Counted from the first letter of the stretch, positions 1-9,073 are shown. The stretch: DNA of 34,058 nt from Lachnospiraceae bacterium (GCA_024684055.1 JAIKXN010000080.1:1-34058), one strand, 5' to 3'. The notes: generated by a model from the sequence alone, not told the origin. Made by a program: numbers and translations.

Positions 1-20
1 GGTTACGGGAAGGATTAAAA

Positions 21-716
21 ATGTTAGAGGAATTAAAAAAGAGAGTTTATGAAGCAAATATGCTTTTACCAAAGCACGGGCTTGTTACCTTTACCTGGGG
101 TAACGTCAGTGAAATAGACAGAGAGAAGGGACTTTTCGTTATCAAGCCCAGCGGAGTTGATTACGATAAGATGAAGCCCGAGGATATGGTGGTAATGGAC
201 CTTGAAGGAAATGTTGTGGAAGGAAAGCTTAATCCTTCATCCGATACGCCCACACATCTTGAGCTTTACAAGGGATTTCCCGAAATCGGAGGAGTCGTTC
301 ATACGCATTCCACATATGCGACAAGTTTCGCACAGGCGGGAAGAGACATTCCCTGCTACGGAACAACACATGCTGATTACTTCTACGGCGACATTCCCTG
401 CGTAAGATGTCTTACAAAAGAGGAGATCGAGGAAGCTTACGAGCTTAACACAGGTAAGCTTATCGTTGGTGAATTCAACTGTTTGAACAAAGATCCCATG
501 GCGGTTCCCGGAGTTCTCTGCAAGAATCACGGACCTTTCGCATGGGGCAAAAATGCAAGTGATGCGGTTCACAATGCGGTAGTTCTCGAAGAGGTTGCAA
601 AGATGGCACTCTTCACGGAGCAGATCAAATCCGATGTAAAACCCGCACCTCAGGAACTTCAGGACAAACACTATTTCAGAAAGCACGGAGCAAACGCTTA
701 TTACGGCCAGAAGTAG
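21..716 (+). CDS. araD: L-ribulose-5-phosphate 4-epimerase (class II aldolase fold)
   Basis: Converts L-ribulose-5-phosphate to D-xylulose-5-phosphate, the last step feeding arabinose into the pentose phosphate pathway, in the cytoplasm. The 231-residue length matches the family, and the N-terminus ([19 protein letters not shown]) follows the E. coli AraD pattern closely. The zinc ligands are visible as D75 (SSDTPTH), H94 and H96 (VHTHS) and H170 (KNHGPFAWG). The C-terminus ends in the typical [11 protein letters not shown]. An AGGA ribosome site lies just upstream. Any upstream operon partner is outside the window. It shows no link to the sulfur genes downstream. Class II aldolases also act on methylthio-sugars, but the full AraD signature argues against that here. 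Confidence 0.93.
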   Translation: MLEELKKRVYEANMLLPKHGLVTFTWGNVSEIDREKGLFVIKPSGVDYDKMKPEDMVVMDLEGNVVEGKLNPSSDTPTHLELYKGFPEIGGVVHTHSTYATSFAQAGRDIPCYGTTHADYFYGDIPCVRCLTKEEIEEAYELNTGKLIVGEFNCLNKDPMAVPGVLCKNHGPFAWGKNASDAVHNAVVLEEVAKMALFTEQIKSDVKPAPQELQDKHYFRKHGANAYYGQK

Positions 717-738
717 ACTGGCAGCAAGGGAGGCTTAA

Positions 739-1158
739 GTGAAAAAAATCAAGGATGTAACCAAAGACATGATTTTGGCAGGCTTGGGCTCAATTGACGA
801 ACAAAACGAAGAGATTAAGGATCTTCTGCGAAGAGGCAGTGCCATTTTCGGTATGGGTGAAGTTGACAACGAAGAACTTTTGTACAACGGCAACCGCGAA
901 CGGATTATGGCAGAAAGGCTTGCCGGAGAGCAGGATGACAAAACCTACGATCTTGGCAACGGGCGAACCCTCTACTACAATCATGTAAAAGATGACGATG
1001 GTAAAACTCTTGAAAGAGAGATCGTTATCGACAAAAAGAAGAGCGAAAAGCCCGAAAAGAATATTGATATTGAGGCTTCGAAAACCCCGGATGAATCCAG
1101 GTTTTCTTTTAAGGAAGTCAATCAGACCGAAGAAAATAAGAAAGAAGGTGCGGATTGA
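739..1158 (+). CDS. Phasin-like / coiled-coil protein preceding a UbiB-like kinase
   Basis: A 139-residue protein starting at GTG with GGAGG nearby (about 728-733). It resembles small phasin-family proteins that sit next to ABC1/UbiB genes in Clostridia: residues 1-60 are amphipathic and probably helical (KDMILAGLGSIDEQNEEI), followed by a very charged, low-complexity tail rich in K, D and E. No signal peptide, membrane segment or catalytic motif is visible. Its stop codon overlaps the next start codon (TGATG), so the two are almost certainly translationally coupled. The family assignment rests on weak pattern similarity and gene context; a function cannot be given from the sequence. Confidence 0.6.
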   Translation: MKKIKDVTKDMILAGLGSIDEQNEEIKDLLRRGSAIFGMGEVDNEELLYNGNRERIMAERLAGEQDDKTYDLGNGRTLYYNHVKDDDGKTLEREIVIDKKKSEKPEKNIDIEASKTPDESRFSFKEVNQTEENKKEGAD

Positions 1159-2771
1159 TGAACAGAGCCGAAATGAAATTAAGAAGCGTTCCGAAGGAAA
1201 TGTTCGATGAGACCAAGCGTCTCGAAGAAATCCTCGGCGTTATTCGTAAATACAACCTTGTCAAAAACGGTCTGACACCCGAAACTCTCAGACATATTCT
1301 CGAGGATCTCGGCCCGACATTCATAAAAATCGGCCAGATAATGAGCAGTCGTGGCGACGTACTTCCGAAAGAATACTGCGAGGAACTTGAGCTTTTGAGA
1401 GCGGAGGTAAAACCGCTCGAAATAGATGTTGTCAGAAAAGAAATAGAAAATGAACTCGGAAAGCCGATAAATGAGCTTTTCAAATCGATAGACGAAAAGC
1501 CTCTGGGTGCTGCCTCCATCGCACAGGTGCATGCCGCGGTACTTCCCGACGGAAGGAAAGTCGTTATCAAAGTGCAGCGTCCCTACGTTGCCGACATGAT
1601 GATGAAGGACTTTGCCCTTTTGTCAAAGGCGGCAAAGATGGCGAAGATCACGCCTGTCAATCAGACCATAGATTTCAATATGGTTGTGCAGGAACTCAAA
1701 CAGGTTTCGATCAATGAACTCGATTTCAGGATCGAGGCCGAAACCACGATGGAATTCGCCAGAAACATGGAGGGCATTAACTATGTCACATGCCCCGTGA
1801 TCGAAGAAGAATATACGACTCAGCGTGTAATGACGATGAGTTTCATAGACGGTTTTTCCATTGGAAATCTCGAAAAACTCGATGCCGAAGGATATGACCG
1901 AAAGGAAGTTGCGACCAAACTCGTCAACAACTTCTTAAAACAGGTACTTGATGACGGACTTTTCCACGCAGATCCTCATCAGGGCAATCTGGAAATTTTA
2001 AACGGAAAGATCGTCTGGCTGGACTGGGGAATGGTAGGGCGCCTCGGCAAAAAGGAACAGAACATCCTTAAAACCGCCATTACCGCAGTAGTTCAAAAAG
2101 ACGTAAACTTAATGAAAAATGCGGTTCTTTCGCTCGGAAAGCCGAAGAAAGAAATCAATCATCCGATGCTTTTCAACGATATCGACGATATCATGGAAAG
2201 ATACTGTGCCATGAACCTCGAAGACATGAATATCGGCGAGCTTCTCGGTGAGGTTGTTGAGCTTGCGGGCATTCACGGAATTTCACTTCCGGAGGGTTTT
2301 TCGATGCTGGTCAGAGCCCTTGTTACCATCGAGGGCGTTATAGCAAAGCTCAATGTGGATGTTAACATGGCGGAACTTTTCTCCGGAAAAGTCATGCATG
2401 ACATTCTGGATGAGTTTGATCTTAAGAAAGAACTGCTCGGCGATTCGAGAGCACTTTACGAATCCGCCAAGAAATCGCTCTCAATCCCGTCCCTTTCATC
2501 GGATCTTATAAAGGCCGTGATCAAAGGACAGACAAAGATAAATGTTGAACCCGTCGGATTTGAACCCCTTATGAAAAGGGTTGAAATTCTTGTGGGAGAT
2601 ATGATACTTTGTATCATAATGGCTTCGCTGATTGTCAGCTCATCGCTTATCTGCACCACCAACATGCATCCGCAGATCCTCGGAATCCCGGCTCTCGGCT
2701 TTGGCGGTTTTGTGGCGGCGCTGGCAATGGGAATTTACCTGATCATCAAGCTTCACAATCGCAAAAAATAA
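1158..2771 (+). CDS. ABC1/UbiB-family atypical kinase-like protein, membrane-anchored
   Basis: A 537-residue UbiB/AarF-family protein. In known members the ABC1 domain is an ATP-binding kinase-like fold linked to isoprenoid-lipid metabolism; the substrate in anaerobic Firmicutes is unknown. Visible motifs, in order, are the family-specific KxGQ (FIKIGQ, about 55-60), the Ala-rich loop (AASIAQVHAA, about 118-127) that replaces a P-loop, the VIKVQRP lysine at 138, the catalytic segment HADPHQGN at 270-277, and LDWGMVG near 290. Two hydrophobic helices lie at the C-terminus (about 478-498 and 503-526), as in E. coli UbiB. The ATG at 1158 is preferred over a TTG one codon earlier because it overlaps the upstream stop. 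mnmA follows after only 11 bases. Confidence 0.88.
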   Translation: MNRAEMKLRSVPKEMFDETKRLEEILGVIRKYNLVKNGLTPETLRHILEDLGPTFIKIGQIMSSRGDVLPKEYCEELELLRAEVKPLEIDVVRKEIENELGKPINELFKSIDEKPLGAASIAQVHAAVLPDGRKVVIKVQRPYVADMMMKDFALLSKAAKMAKITPVNQTIDFNMVVQELKQVSINELDFRIEAETTMEFARNMEGINYVTCPVIEEEYTTQRVMTMSFIDGFSIGNLEKLDAEGYDRKEVATKLVNNFLKQVLDDGLFHADPHQGNLEILNGKIVWLDWGMVGRLGKKEQNILKTAITAVVQKDVNLMKNAVLSLGKPKKEINHPMLFNDIDDIMERYCAMNLEDMNIGELLGEVVELAGIHGISLPEGFSMLVRALVTIEGVIAKLNVDVNMAELFSGKVMHDILDEFDLKKELLGDSRALYESAKKSLSIPSLSSDLIKAVIKGQTKINVEPVGFEPLMKRVEILVGDMILCIIMASLIVSSSLICTTNMHPQILGIPALGFGGFVAALAMGIYLIIKLHNRKK

Positions 2772-2782
2772 GGTATAAATAT

Positions 2783-3850
2783 ATGAAAAAAGTAATCGTC
2801 GGAATGTCCGGCGGCGTAGACAGCGCGGTAACCGCATACCTTCTAAAAGCATACGGTTACGATGTGATCGGTGTGACTTTAAAGATGTGGATTTCGTCCA
2901 TGGATGAATTAAGCCGGTGCTGTGAGATAGACGTCGCAAAGGAAATCGCAGACAAACTCGAAATTCCATATTATGTCAGAAACATTAATGAAGCATTCGC
3001 AAAATACGTGACAAAGCCTTTCATTAACGATTATCTGGGCGGCCGAACCCCGAATCCCTGTGTTGAGTGCAATCACTATGTTAAATGGGCGGGAATGATG
3101 GAAGCGGCAGCAGCCTTCAATGCAGACTATGTCGCAACCGGACACTATGCCAATATCATTAAACTTGATAACGGCAGATATACCGTAAAACAGGCTGATT
3201 CGAAGATGAAAGACCAGACTTACATGATTTACAAACTTACACAGGAACAGCTTGCACATACATTAATGCCGCTTGGAAATCTATCCAAGGACGAAGTCAG
3301 GGAAATAGCAAGGAAAGTCGGAATTTCGGTGGCAAACAAACCCGATTCGATGGAAATCTGCTTTGTAACAGACGGCAAATACTCGGATTACATTGAAGAA
3401 TATTCCGAAAAAGAAATTCCGGGAGAAGGAAATTTCGTTGATGAAGAAGGCAATGTACTCGGACGACACAAAGGAATCATCCATTACACTATCGGTCAGC
3501 GAAAAGGACTCGGAATAGCGTTCGGGCACCCGATGTTTGTAAAAGAAATCCGTGCCGAAAGCAATGAAGTCGTTTTAAGCGAGGAAGATGCACTTTTTAC
3601 AAAAGAAGTTTTTGTCAAAGATCTCAATTTCATGAGCATAGAAGGTATCAGGGAGGGCGAGGAGATTCCCGCAAGGGTTAAGATACGTTACCGCCACGAA
3701 GGTGAGAAAGCAATTCTTACCATGCATGATGAGGATACCGTTAAGATCAGTTTTGAAAAAGCCGTTCGCGCGGCAACAAGCGGACAGTCGGCTGTGTTTT
3801 ATGACGCCGATGACTGCGTAATAGGCGGAGGAAGGATAATACTTCAGTAA
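2783..3850 (+). CDS. mnmA: tRNA-specific 2-thiouridylase MnmA
   Basis: Inserts sulfur at the 2-position of the wobble uridine (s2U34) in tRNA-Lys, tRNA-Glu and tRNA-Gln, using a persulfide relayed from a cysteine desulfurase. 355 residues, normal for the family. Seen: the PP-loop GMSGGVDSAV at 7-16, the catalytic pair context NPCVECN (C93, C96) and the persulfide-forming cysteine in MEICF (C193), plus the conserved KDQTYMIYKL tRNA-binding block around 143-152 and GQRKGLG in the central domain. The ATG at 2783 starts directly with the canonical MKKVIVGMSGG; a longer upstream reading frame would overlap the UbiB-like gene and is rejected. A strong terminator follows. It fits the sulfur theme of the window but is also a housekeeping gene. 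Confidence 0.95.
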   Translation: MKKVIVGMSGGVDSAVTAYLLKAYGYDVIGVTLKMWISSMDELSRCCEIDVAKEIADKLEIPYYVRNINEAFAKYVTKPFINDYLGGRTPNPCVECNHYVKWAGMMEAAAAFNADYVATGHYANIIKLDNGRYTVKQADSKMKDQTYMIYKLTQEQLAHTLMPLGNLSKDEVREIARKVGISVANKPDSMEICFVTDGKYSDYIEEYSEKEIPGEGNFVDEEGNVLGRHKGIIHYTIGQRKGLGIAFGHPMFVKEIRAESNEVVLSEEDALFTKEVFVKDLNFMSIEGIREGEEIPARVKIRYRHEGEKAILTMHDEDTVKISFEKAVRAATSGQSAVFYDADDCVIGGGRIILQ

Positions 3851-3856
3851 TGACAA

Positions 3857-3891
3857 ACCGCTGTCGGATTTACCGGCAGCGGTATTTTTTT
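3857..3891 (+). terminator. Intrinsic terminator after mnmA
   Basis: An 11-bp stem (ACCGCTGTCGG pairing with CCGGCAGCGGT, one G-T wobble) closes a 5-base loop ATTTA and is followed by A then seven T. It ends the araD-mnmA transcription unit and separates it from the regulated promoter 35 bases further on. Confidence 0.92.
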
Positions 3892-3922
3892 CGCAAAAAA
3901 AGCAATAAAAAAGCAAATCCGA

Positions 3923-3963
3923 CCTATTTACCTATTGACATAGTAGGTAAATAGGAATAAAAT
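3923..3963 (+). promoter_or_regulatory. Promoter with Rrf2-type operator, site 1 (LanC-like gene)
   Basis: A near-consensus promoter: -35 TTGACA at 3935-3940, a 17-base spacer and -10 TAAAAT at 3958-3963. The -35 box sits in the centre of a perfect inverted repeat with 12-base arms, CCTATTTACCTA (3923-3934) and TAGGTAAATAGG (3944-3955), separated by 9 bases. The core ACCTA-N9-TAGGT recurs at 23397 (cysK) and 29682 (suf) in exactly the same register. Overlap with the -35 box suggests repression. The Rrf2 protein encoded at 28127-28555 is the obvious candidate regulator (inference). Confidence 0.85.
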
Positions 3964-4005
3964 GCGAAATATCACGTGAAATACAAGAAAACAGAGAAGA
4001 AAAAT

Positions 4006-5391
4006 ATGGAAAAAATAAAATGGATCAAGAGTTTTGAGCCCTTGGAGAGACAGTATCTGATACGTACGGCGCTGGAAACTTCCAAATGGCTTGATAAATA
4101 CTCACACAAAAACGGAGATGAGATTTACTGGGACGTTAAGCCGGAAAACCGGTCATCCAACTCGGATCTTCTTTCATCGGATGCGAGCGTATACGCCGGT
4201 TCTGCGGGAATCGCACAGTTTTATTTAAGATTGTTTTTCCTGACAAAAGAAGAAAAATATCTTGACACGGCCAGGGCGGCAGTAAATCACAGTATCAATT
4301 CTTACGGCGGGGTCAAAGATTTCACATCGGATTCGGAATATCTGACAGGTGCATTTATCGGATTCCTTTGCGGACCGGCCGGCGGCGCATATGCGGCAAC
4401 GCAGATTTATTCTGTTACGGGAGAAGAAAAATACAAAGAATATGCGCTTCGCGTGGCTGATGACGCGATCAGGGCTTCGCATGAAGAAAACGGCAAACTC
4501 TTCTGGTACGGACAATACGGAATAATCGGCGAAGGAGGACTGATTCTTTTCCTTATTGATATTTATGAGAAATTCGGAGGAAAACAGTACCTGGAGGCAG
4601 CTCACAAAGCCGCAAATTTCATAGTTTCAAAAAAGGAAGATGCTCCTCATGGCGGATACAGATGGTATGTTATGCCGACTGAAGATTTCCCGACCATAAA
4701 AAAAGCGGGCGGATATTTCCCGGGATTTGAATACGGCGCAGCCGGATGCGGATATATTCTGTCAAGTGTTTACGAACACACGAAGGACGAAGAACTGCTT
4801 GATACGGCAAAGAAAGCTGCGGAGTACATTTTTAACATCGCGGATTATTCCGGGGATAAAAATGCCGCACTTGTAAGATACAACGATACATACCTTACAG
4901 ACCTTTATTATCTGGGTGTCTGCCAGGGACCGGTCGGAACTTCAAGACTTTTCTTTAAACTCTTTGATATTACGGGTGAAGAAAAATACAAAGACTTCGT
5001 GATCAAACTTACAAACGGTCTGATAGCATCCGGAGCACCTGCGAAGCATTCGAGAGGATTCTGGAGAACGAACTGCTACTGCTGCGGTGCACCCGGAATG
5101 CTTGAACATTTCATAAACGTACATAAGTTTACGGGCGATGATAAATATCTTGATGAGGCGTACAATGCAGCACAGATCATAATAGGAGATTCCACCGAAA
5201 ACGAAAACGACGGAACAAGGAACTGGTTCACCGCATGGAACAGACACGAACCGTTTACGTCCGACGCATATACGGGACTTTATCACGGAACAAGCGGATG
5301 TGCGGCGTCGCTTCTGGCACTTGCGGGATATATCGGCGGCGAGATGCCGAAAGCCTTTTATCTCGAGGATCCGTATAAGAAATTATATTAA
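4006..5391 (+). CDS. Stand-alone LanC-like protein (alpha/alpha toroid)
   Basis: A 461-residue protein built from about seven repeated helix pairs, each with a Gly-rich turn (for example FLCGPAGG, EYGAAGCG, VCQGPVGTS, CCGAPG, YHGTSGC) followed by a TGEEKYK-like helix. This is the toroid typical of LanC lanthionine cyclases and LANCL proteins, which add thiols to dehydrated or electrophilic residues. LanC zinc sites come from WCYGxPG and CHG. Here the first becomes NCYCCGAPG (C357, C359, C360) and the second has Y426-H427-G, so the usual CH cysteine is Tyr. No LanB, LanM or precursor peptide lies nearby, so a lantibiotic role is unlikely. The GTG at 3976 is only about 6 bases after the predicted transcription start, so ATG 4006 is chosen. 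A sugar-epimerase-like alpha/alpha barrel is the alternative. Confidence 0.72.
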   Translation: MEKIKWIKSFEPLERQYLIRTALETSKWLDKYSHKNGDEIYWDVKPENRSSNSDLLSSDASVYAGSAGIAQFYLRLFFLTKEEKYLDTARAAVNHSINSYGGVKDFTSDSEYLTGAFIGFLCGPAGGAYAATQIYSVTGEEKYKEYALRVADDAIRASHEENGKLFWYGQYGIIGEGGLILFLIDIYEKFGGKQYLEAAHKAANFIVSKKEDAPHGGYRWYVMPTEDFPTIKKAGGYFPGFEYGAAGCGYILSSVYEHTKDEELLDTAKKAAEYIFNIADYSGDKNAALVRYNDTYLTDLYYLGVCQGPVGTSRLFFKLFDITGEEKYKDFVIKLTNGLIASGAPAKHSRGFWRTNCYCCGAPGMLEHFINVHKFTGDDKYLDEAYNAAQIIIGDSTENENDGTRNWFTAWNRHEPFTSDAYTGLYHGTSGCAASLLALAGYIGGEMPKAFYLEDPYKKLY

Positions 5392-5530
5392 AAGCGCTTC
5401 AAAAGCCTGTAATCTGAATTAATAAGCAGGATGACAGCCAAATAATTAAAAAAACAAAAAAGAAGAAAAAAACAAAAAAGAAAAACTGATTAAACAAAAA
5501 ATATAACAGCACTTAATAAGGAGAGAAAAA

Positions 5531-6535
5531 ATGGGCAGAATAGTTAAGAACATAGAGGAACTTGTAGGACATACACCTTTATTCGAATTTGTAAAATATG
5601 AAGAGAAAGAAAATATCAAAGCACATATTCTCGGAAAGCTTGAGTACTTTAATCCTTCGGGATCCGTAAAGGACAGAGCTGCACTCAACATGATAAAGGC
5701 AGCAGAGAGAGAAGGAATCTTACATCCCGGGGATACAATTGTTGAAAACACATCGGGAAACACAGGTATCGGACTTGCGGCGTTTGCAGCCAGCAGGGGA
5801 TATAAGCTCACCGTATTTATGGAGCCCGGACAGTCGGAAGAAAGACAGAAGATTCTTCGTGCTTACGGCGCGGATTTACAGAGCATGCTTGATGTGCCCG
5901 GCGTTGCGGAAGCACTCGGAAACGGAACGTTTTCCACACAGTTTTATCAGGATGCAATTCAGGCATACTGCGATGCACAGCCTACACCTCATTATTTCAT
6001 AAACCAGCTTGCAAACGAAGCAAACCCCAGAGTTCACTATGCGACAACAGGTCCTGAGATCTGGGAAGACACGGACGGAAAAACAGATATTCTTGTTGCA
6101 ACGAGCGGAACGGCAGGAACGATCACGGGACTTACAAAATTCTTTAAAGAGAAGAATCCCGACATTAAGGTTGTGGCTGTTCAGGCTGACCCGACATCAA
6201 GACCGGGCGGATCAGAGAACCCTCAGACGATCGACGGAACGGCACCTTTCGGCGATCCGGGATTCCCCGATGCATTCAAGGCACCTTTCATCGTCGGCTT
6301 CAATTATGACGAATGCATTGATGTAAAGGGCGAAGACGCTTATGCGCTCGGAAGGGAAATCGCGAAGACTGACGGTGTATTCCTCGGACAGTCGGCGGCA
6401 GCAGCTTTGTATGCGGCAACACTGGTTGCGAAGAGACCTGAAAACGAAGGCAAAAACATCGTGGTTATTCTTGCGGACAACGGAATGAAATATTTAAGTA
6501 CAAACATGTATCCTCTTGATAAGAGAGTACAGTAA
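5531..6535 (+). CDS. Diverged cysteine synthase / CBS-family PLP enzyme (paralogue 1)
   Basis: 334 residues of the fold-type II PLP family that includes O-acetylserine sulfhydrylase and cystathionine beta-synthase. The PLP lysine is K47 in NPSGSVKDR, and the substrate loop TSGNTG is at 74-79. Other active-site parts depart from CysK: the phosphate loop reads TSGTAGTITG instead of GTGGTxTG, the late PLP-ring segment is GQSAAAAL instead of GISSGAAL, and the CysK block GIGAGFVPE is replaced by PGFPDAFKAPF. Residues about 105-145 also hold an insertion. It probably uses a PLP beta-replacement on a substrate other than O-acetylserine plus sulfide (inference). A GGAGAG ribosome site precedes the ATG, and 24 bases separate it from the next gene. 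It probably shares the operator at 3923. Confidence 0.82.
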   Translation: MGRIVKNIEELVGHTPLFEFVKYEEKENIKAHILGKLEYFNPSGSVKDRAALNMIKAAEREGILHPGDTIVENTSGNTGIGLAAFAASRGYKLTVFMEPGQSEERQKILRAYGADLQSMLDVPGVAEALGNGTFSTQFYQDAIQAYCDAQPTPHYFINQLANEANPRVHYATTGPEIWEDTDGKTDILVATSGTAGTITGLTKFFKEKNPDIKVVAVQADPTSRPGGSENPQTIDGTAPFGDPGFPDAFKAPFIVGFNYDECIDVKGEDAYALGREIAKTDGVFLGQSAAAALYAATLVAKRPENEGKNIVVILADNGMKYLSTNMYPLDKRVQ

Positions 6536-6559
6536 ATAAATATTTCGGAGACAGAGAAA

Positions 6560-7747
6560 ATGGCAGAAAGAAACTTAGATTTTGACAGTATTATCAACAG
6601 AAAAGGAACCAATTGTTTAAAATATGATTTTGCACTGAGACGCGGAATGCCGGAAGACGTCCTTCCTTTATGGGTTGCGGACATGGATTTCCCCACCTCG
6701 TCTTATGTGCAGGATGCGCTGATCGAAAGGCTGGCGCATCCTGTTTTCGGATACAGTGAAGTACAGGACGAGTATTTCAATGCCCTGGCGGGATGGATGA
6801 AAAGACATCACAACTGGGAAATCCAAAGAAGCTGGCTGACCAAAACCCCCGGCGTTATTTTTGCACTTGCAATGGCGGTTAAGGCGTACACCGAACCGGG
6901 CGACTGCATCCTCATTCAGCAGCCGCTTTACTATCCGTTTGCAGAAGTAATCGAAGACAACAAGAGGGTGGTCGTAAGCAGTGATCTTTACCTTGGCGAA
7001 GACAACAGATACCACATAGATTACGATGATTTTGAAAGAAAGATAAAAGAACATAACATCAAACTTTTCCTTCTTTGTAATCCTCATAATCCATCCGGAA
7101 GAGATTTTACAAAGGAAGAACTTACCGTAATCGGAGATATCTGCCTTAATAATGGAGTGATCGTTGTAAGTGACGAGATTCACAATGACTTTGTTTTTAA
7201 GGGAGAACATACAGTTTTCGCCTCCATAAAAAAAGAATACGAAGACATCTGTGTGGTATGTACTTCGGCAAGCAAGACATTCAATCTTGCAAGCATGCTT
7301 GTATCCAATATTTTCATTCCGAACAGGGAACTGAAAAAGAAATTCAGAAAACAGACGGATGCAGCGGGAATGAGCCAGTTAAACATTCTCGGACTCCTGG
7401 CAACACAGGCTGCCTATGAAAAAGGCGACGTCTGGTATGAGGCAATGCATTCGTATGTCAAAGCCAATATCGAATACACAAGGGATTATGTCAGAAAAAA
7501 TCTTCCGGGTGTGAATATCATTGACGGAGAAGGCACATATCTTATGTGGCTTGATTTCAGGGGAACCGGAATCAGTGCGGGCGAAATCGACAAAAGGATC
7601 GTGAACGATGCGAGACTCTGGCTTGACAGCGGAAGAATATTCGGAGAAAGCGGAGTCGGATTTGAGCGTATCAACGTTGCCGCACCGAGAGCAATCGTAA
7701 CCGAATGTCTTGAAAGAATCAGAAAGCATGTTCTGAAATTATCCTGA
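6560..7747 (+). CDS. MalY/PatB-type aminotransferase fold C-S lyase
   Basis: 395 residues, normal for MalY/PatB. These PLP enzymes cleave cystathionine or S-substituted cysteines to a thiol, pyruvate and ammonia. Signatures: ALRRGMPEDVLPLWVADMDF at the N-terminus (the WVADMDF motif is diagnostic), CNPHNPSGR for the aminotransferase NPxNPxG, VVSDEIHND with the PLP aspartate, and TSASKTFNLA with PLP lysine K239. It lies between two other PLP sulfur enzymes with short gaps, implying shared transcription. In this setting it could release sulfide or a thiol from a cysteine adduct made by the upstream paralogue, or convert cystathionine to homocysteine. The exact substrate cannot be read from sequence. 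Confidence 0.9.
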   Translation: MAERNLDFDSIINRKGTNCLKYDFALRRGMPEDVLPLWVADMDFPTSSYVQDALIERLAHPVFGYSEVQDEYFNALAGWMKRHHNWEIQRSWLTKTPGVIFALAMAVKAYTEPGDCILIQQPLYYPFAEVIEDNKRVVVSSDLYLGEDNRYHIDYDDFERKIKEHNIKLFLLCNPHNPSGRDFTKEELTVIGDICLNNGVIVVSDEIHNDFVFKGEHTVFASIKKEYEDICVVCTSASKTFNLASMLVSNIFIPNRELKKKFRKQTDAAGMSQLNILGLLATQAAYEKGDVWYEAMHSYVKANIEYTRDYVRKNLPGVNIIDGEGTYLMWLDFRGTGISAGEIDKRIVNDARLWLDSGRIFGESGVGFERINVAAPRAIVTECLERIRKHVLKLS

Positions 7748-7793
7748 AAAGCAGATAATTAAAGTATTTAGACTCTTTAGTACAAAGATAAAT

Positions 7794-7811
7794 AAGATTT
7801 TAGAAAATCTT
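7794..7811. repeat. Perfect inverted repeat in the malY-like / trans-sulfuration gap
   Basis: AAGATTTT-AG-AAAATCTT, two 8-base arms around 2 bases, inside a 177-base spacer that also carries three copies of CAAAGATAAA (7783, 7818, 7830). It could be a protein-binding dyad or just AT-rich symmetry. No promoter boxes are convincing around it, and there is no T tract after it. Confidence 0.5.
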
Positions 7812-7924
7812 TTAAAGCAAAGATAAATGCAAAGATAAACAGGCTTTTTGAAGCTTGATAAGTAAAGGAAAGCAGATCGATCATTAAGATTTGAAATAAA
7901 TAATAAACAAAAAAGAGGACGATA

Positions 7925-9073
7925 ATGGAAAGAGGACTTAATACAAAATGCCTTCATCTTAAAGAGAGCGAAGGCAAAAGCGAAAACTACGGAGCAATAA
8001 GTTTTCCGATATATCAGACGGCGACCTACGCGCACCCGGGTGTGGGCGAAAGTACCGGATATGATTACAGCAGACTTCAGAATCCCACAAGGGAACATCT
8101 TGAAAAGATCGTTGCAGGGCTCGAAGGAGGAACAGACGCATTTGCGCTTTCAACCGGAATGGCCGCTGTTACTCTTTTAATGGATTATTTCAAACCGGGA
8201 GACCATTTTGTGGTTGAGTCGGACCTTTACGGCGGAAGTATCAGACTTTTTAACAATGTTTCTTTAAAGAACAATTACGAGTTTACTTTTTTGAACTGTT
8301 CAAAAGACGATATCGAAGCTGCGATCCGTCCCAATACAAAGGCGATCTACATTGAAACTCCGACCAATCCCATGATGAATGTTTCGGATATTGCAAAAAT
8401 CTCCGGGATTGCGAAGGCTCATAATCTCATACTGATCGTGGATAACACGTTTTTATCGCCGTATTTCCAGAATCCTTTAAGCCTCGGCGCGGATGTCGTT
8501 ATTCACAGCGGAACCAAATTCCTCGGCGGTCACAACGACACGCTTGCGGGCTTCATTGTAACGAATAACGAGGACATACAGGAGAGACTCAGATTCCTTA
8601 TAAAGACAACGGGTGCAGGGCTTTCGCCTTTTGACAGCTGGCTTATCGAGCGCGGCATCAAGACACTCGGAATCAGAATGGAAAAAGCACAGCAAAACGC
8701 CATTGAAATCGCTAACTGGCTTAAAAAGCAGCCTGTGGTTACCGATGTTTTCTATCCCGGTCTTGAAGAGCATCCCGGTCATGAAATCATGAAAAAACAG
8801 GCAAGGGGCTTCGGTTCGATGATAACTTTTCGTGTTGACACGAAAGAGCATGCGCTTAAGATTTTAAGCGGAGTAAAGATGATCAAATACGCGGAGAGTC
8901 TCGGCGGTGTTGAGACACTCATCACATATCCTACGACTCAGACACATGCGGACGTACCGGAAGAAGTACGTCTCAAAAACGGTATTACACCGACAACTCT
9001 TCGTATTTCGACAGGTATAGAGGACGCAAAGGATCTGATCTTTGAACTCGAAGAAGTATTCAAAACTCTTTAA
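7925..9073 (+). CDS. Trans-sulfuration PLP enzyme (cystathionine gamma-synthase/lyase family)
   Basis: 382 residues of the Cys/Met metabolism PLP family. The PLP lysine is K198 in SGTKFLGGHND. Other marks are YDYSRLQNPTRE (phosphate-binding Tyr/Arg of the neighbouring subunit), ALSTGMAA, ESDLYGG, ETPTNPMM and VDNTF with the PLP aspartate. The family covers cystathionine gamma-synthase, cystathionine beta- and gamma-lyase and homocysteine synthase. The size and the ETPTNP-VDNTF spacing fit MetI/MccB-like enzymes of Firmicutes better than the longer O-acetylhomoserine sulfhydrylases (about 430 residues). GAGGACG precedes the ATG. The LysR gene follows after 18 bases. Together with the MalY-like enzyme it could interconvert cysteine and homocysteine. 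Confidence 0.87.
   Translation: MERGLNTKCLHLKESEGKSENYGAISFPIYQTATYAHPGVGESTGYDYSRLQNPTREHLEKIVAGLEGGTDAFALSTGMAAVTLLMDYFKPGDHFVVESDLYGGSIRLFNNVSLKNNYEFTFLNCSKDDIEAAIRPNTKAIYIETPTNPMMNVSDIAKISGIAKAHNLILIVDNTFLSPYFQNPLSLGADVVIHSGTKFLGGHNDTLAGFIVTNNEDIQERLRFLIKTTGAGLSPFDSWLIERGIKTLGIRMEKAQQNAIEIANWLKKQPVVTDVFYPGLEEHPGHEIMKKQARGFGSMITFRVDTKEHALKILSGVKMIKYAESLGGVETLITYPTTQTHADVPEEVRLKNGITPTTLRISTGIEDAKDLIFELEEVFKTL

Noticed and set aside
237-686. Minus-strand 149-codon frame over araD
   Set aside because: It is the shadow of a well-conserved plus-strand gene and has no ribosome site or recognisable domain.
21-716. A methylthio-sugar aldolase of a methionine-salvage/ethylene shunt
   Set aside because: The protein follows AraD along its whole length and is separated from the sulfur genes by unrelated genes and a terminator.
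2609-2782. An N-terminal extension of MnmA
   Set aside because: It lies inside the UbiB-like gene in another frame and lacks similarity; ATG 2783 begins with the canonical MnmA start.
3971-3979. TCACGTGA palindrome near the LanC-like transcription start
   Set aside because: A single 8-base palindrome with no second copy near the other regulated genes; probably chance.
4006-5391. A lantibiotic biosynthesis locus
   Set aside because: No LanB, LanM, LanT or precursor peptide is present, the zinc motif is altered, and the neighbours are cysteine enzymes.
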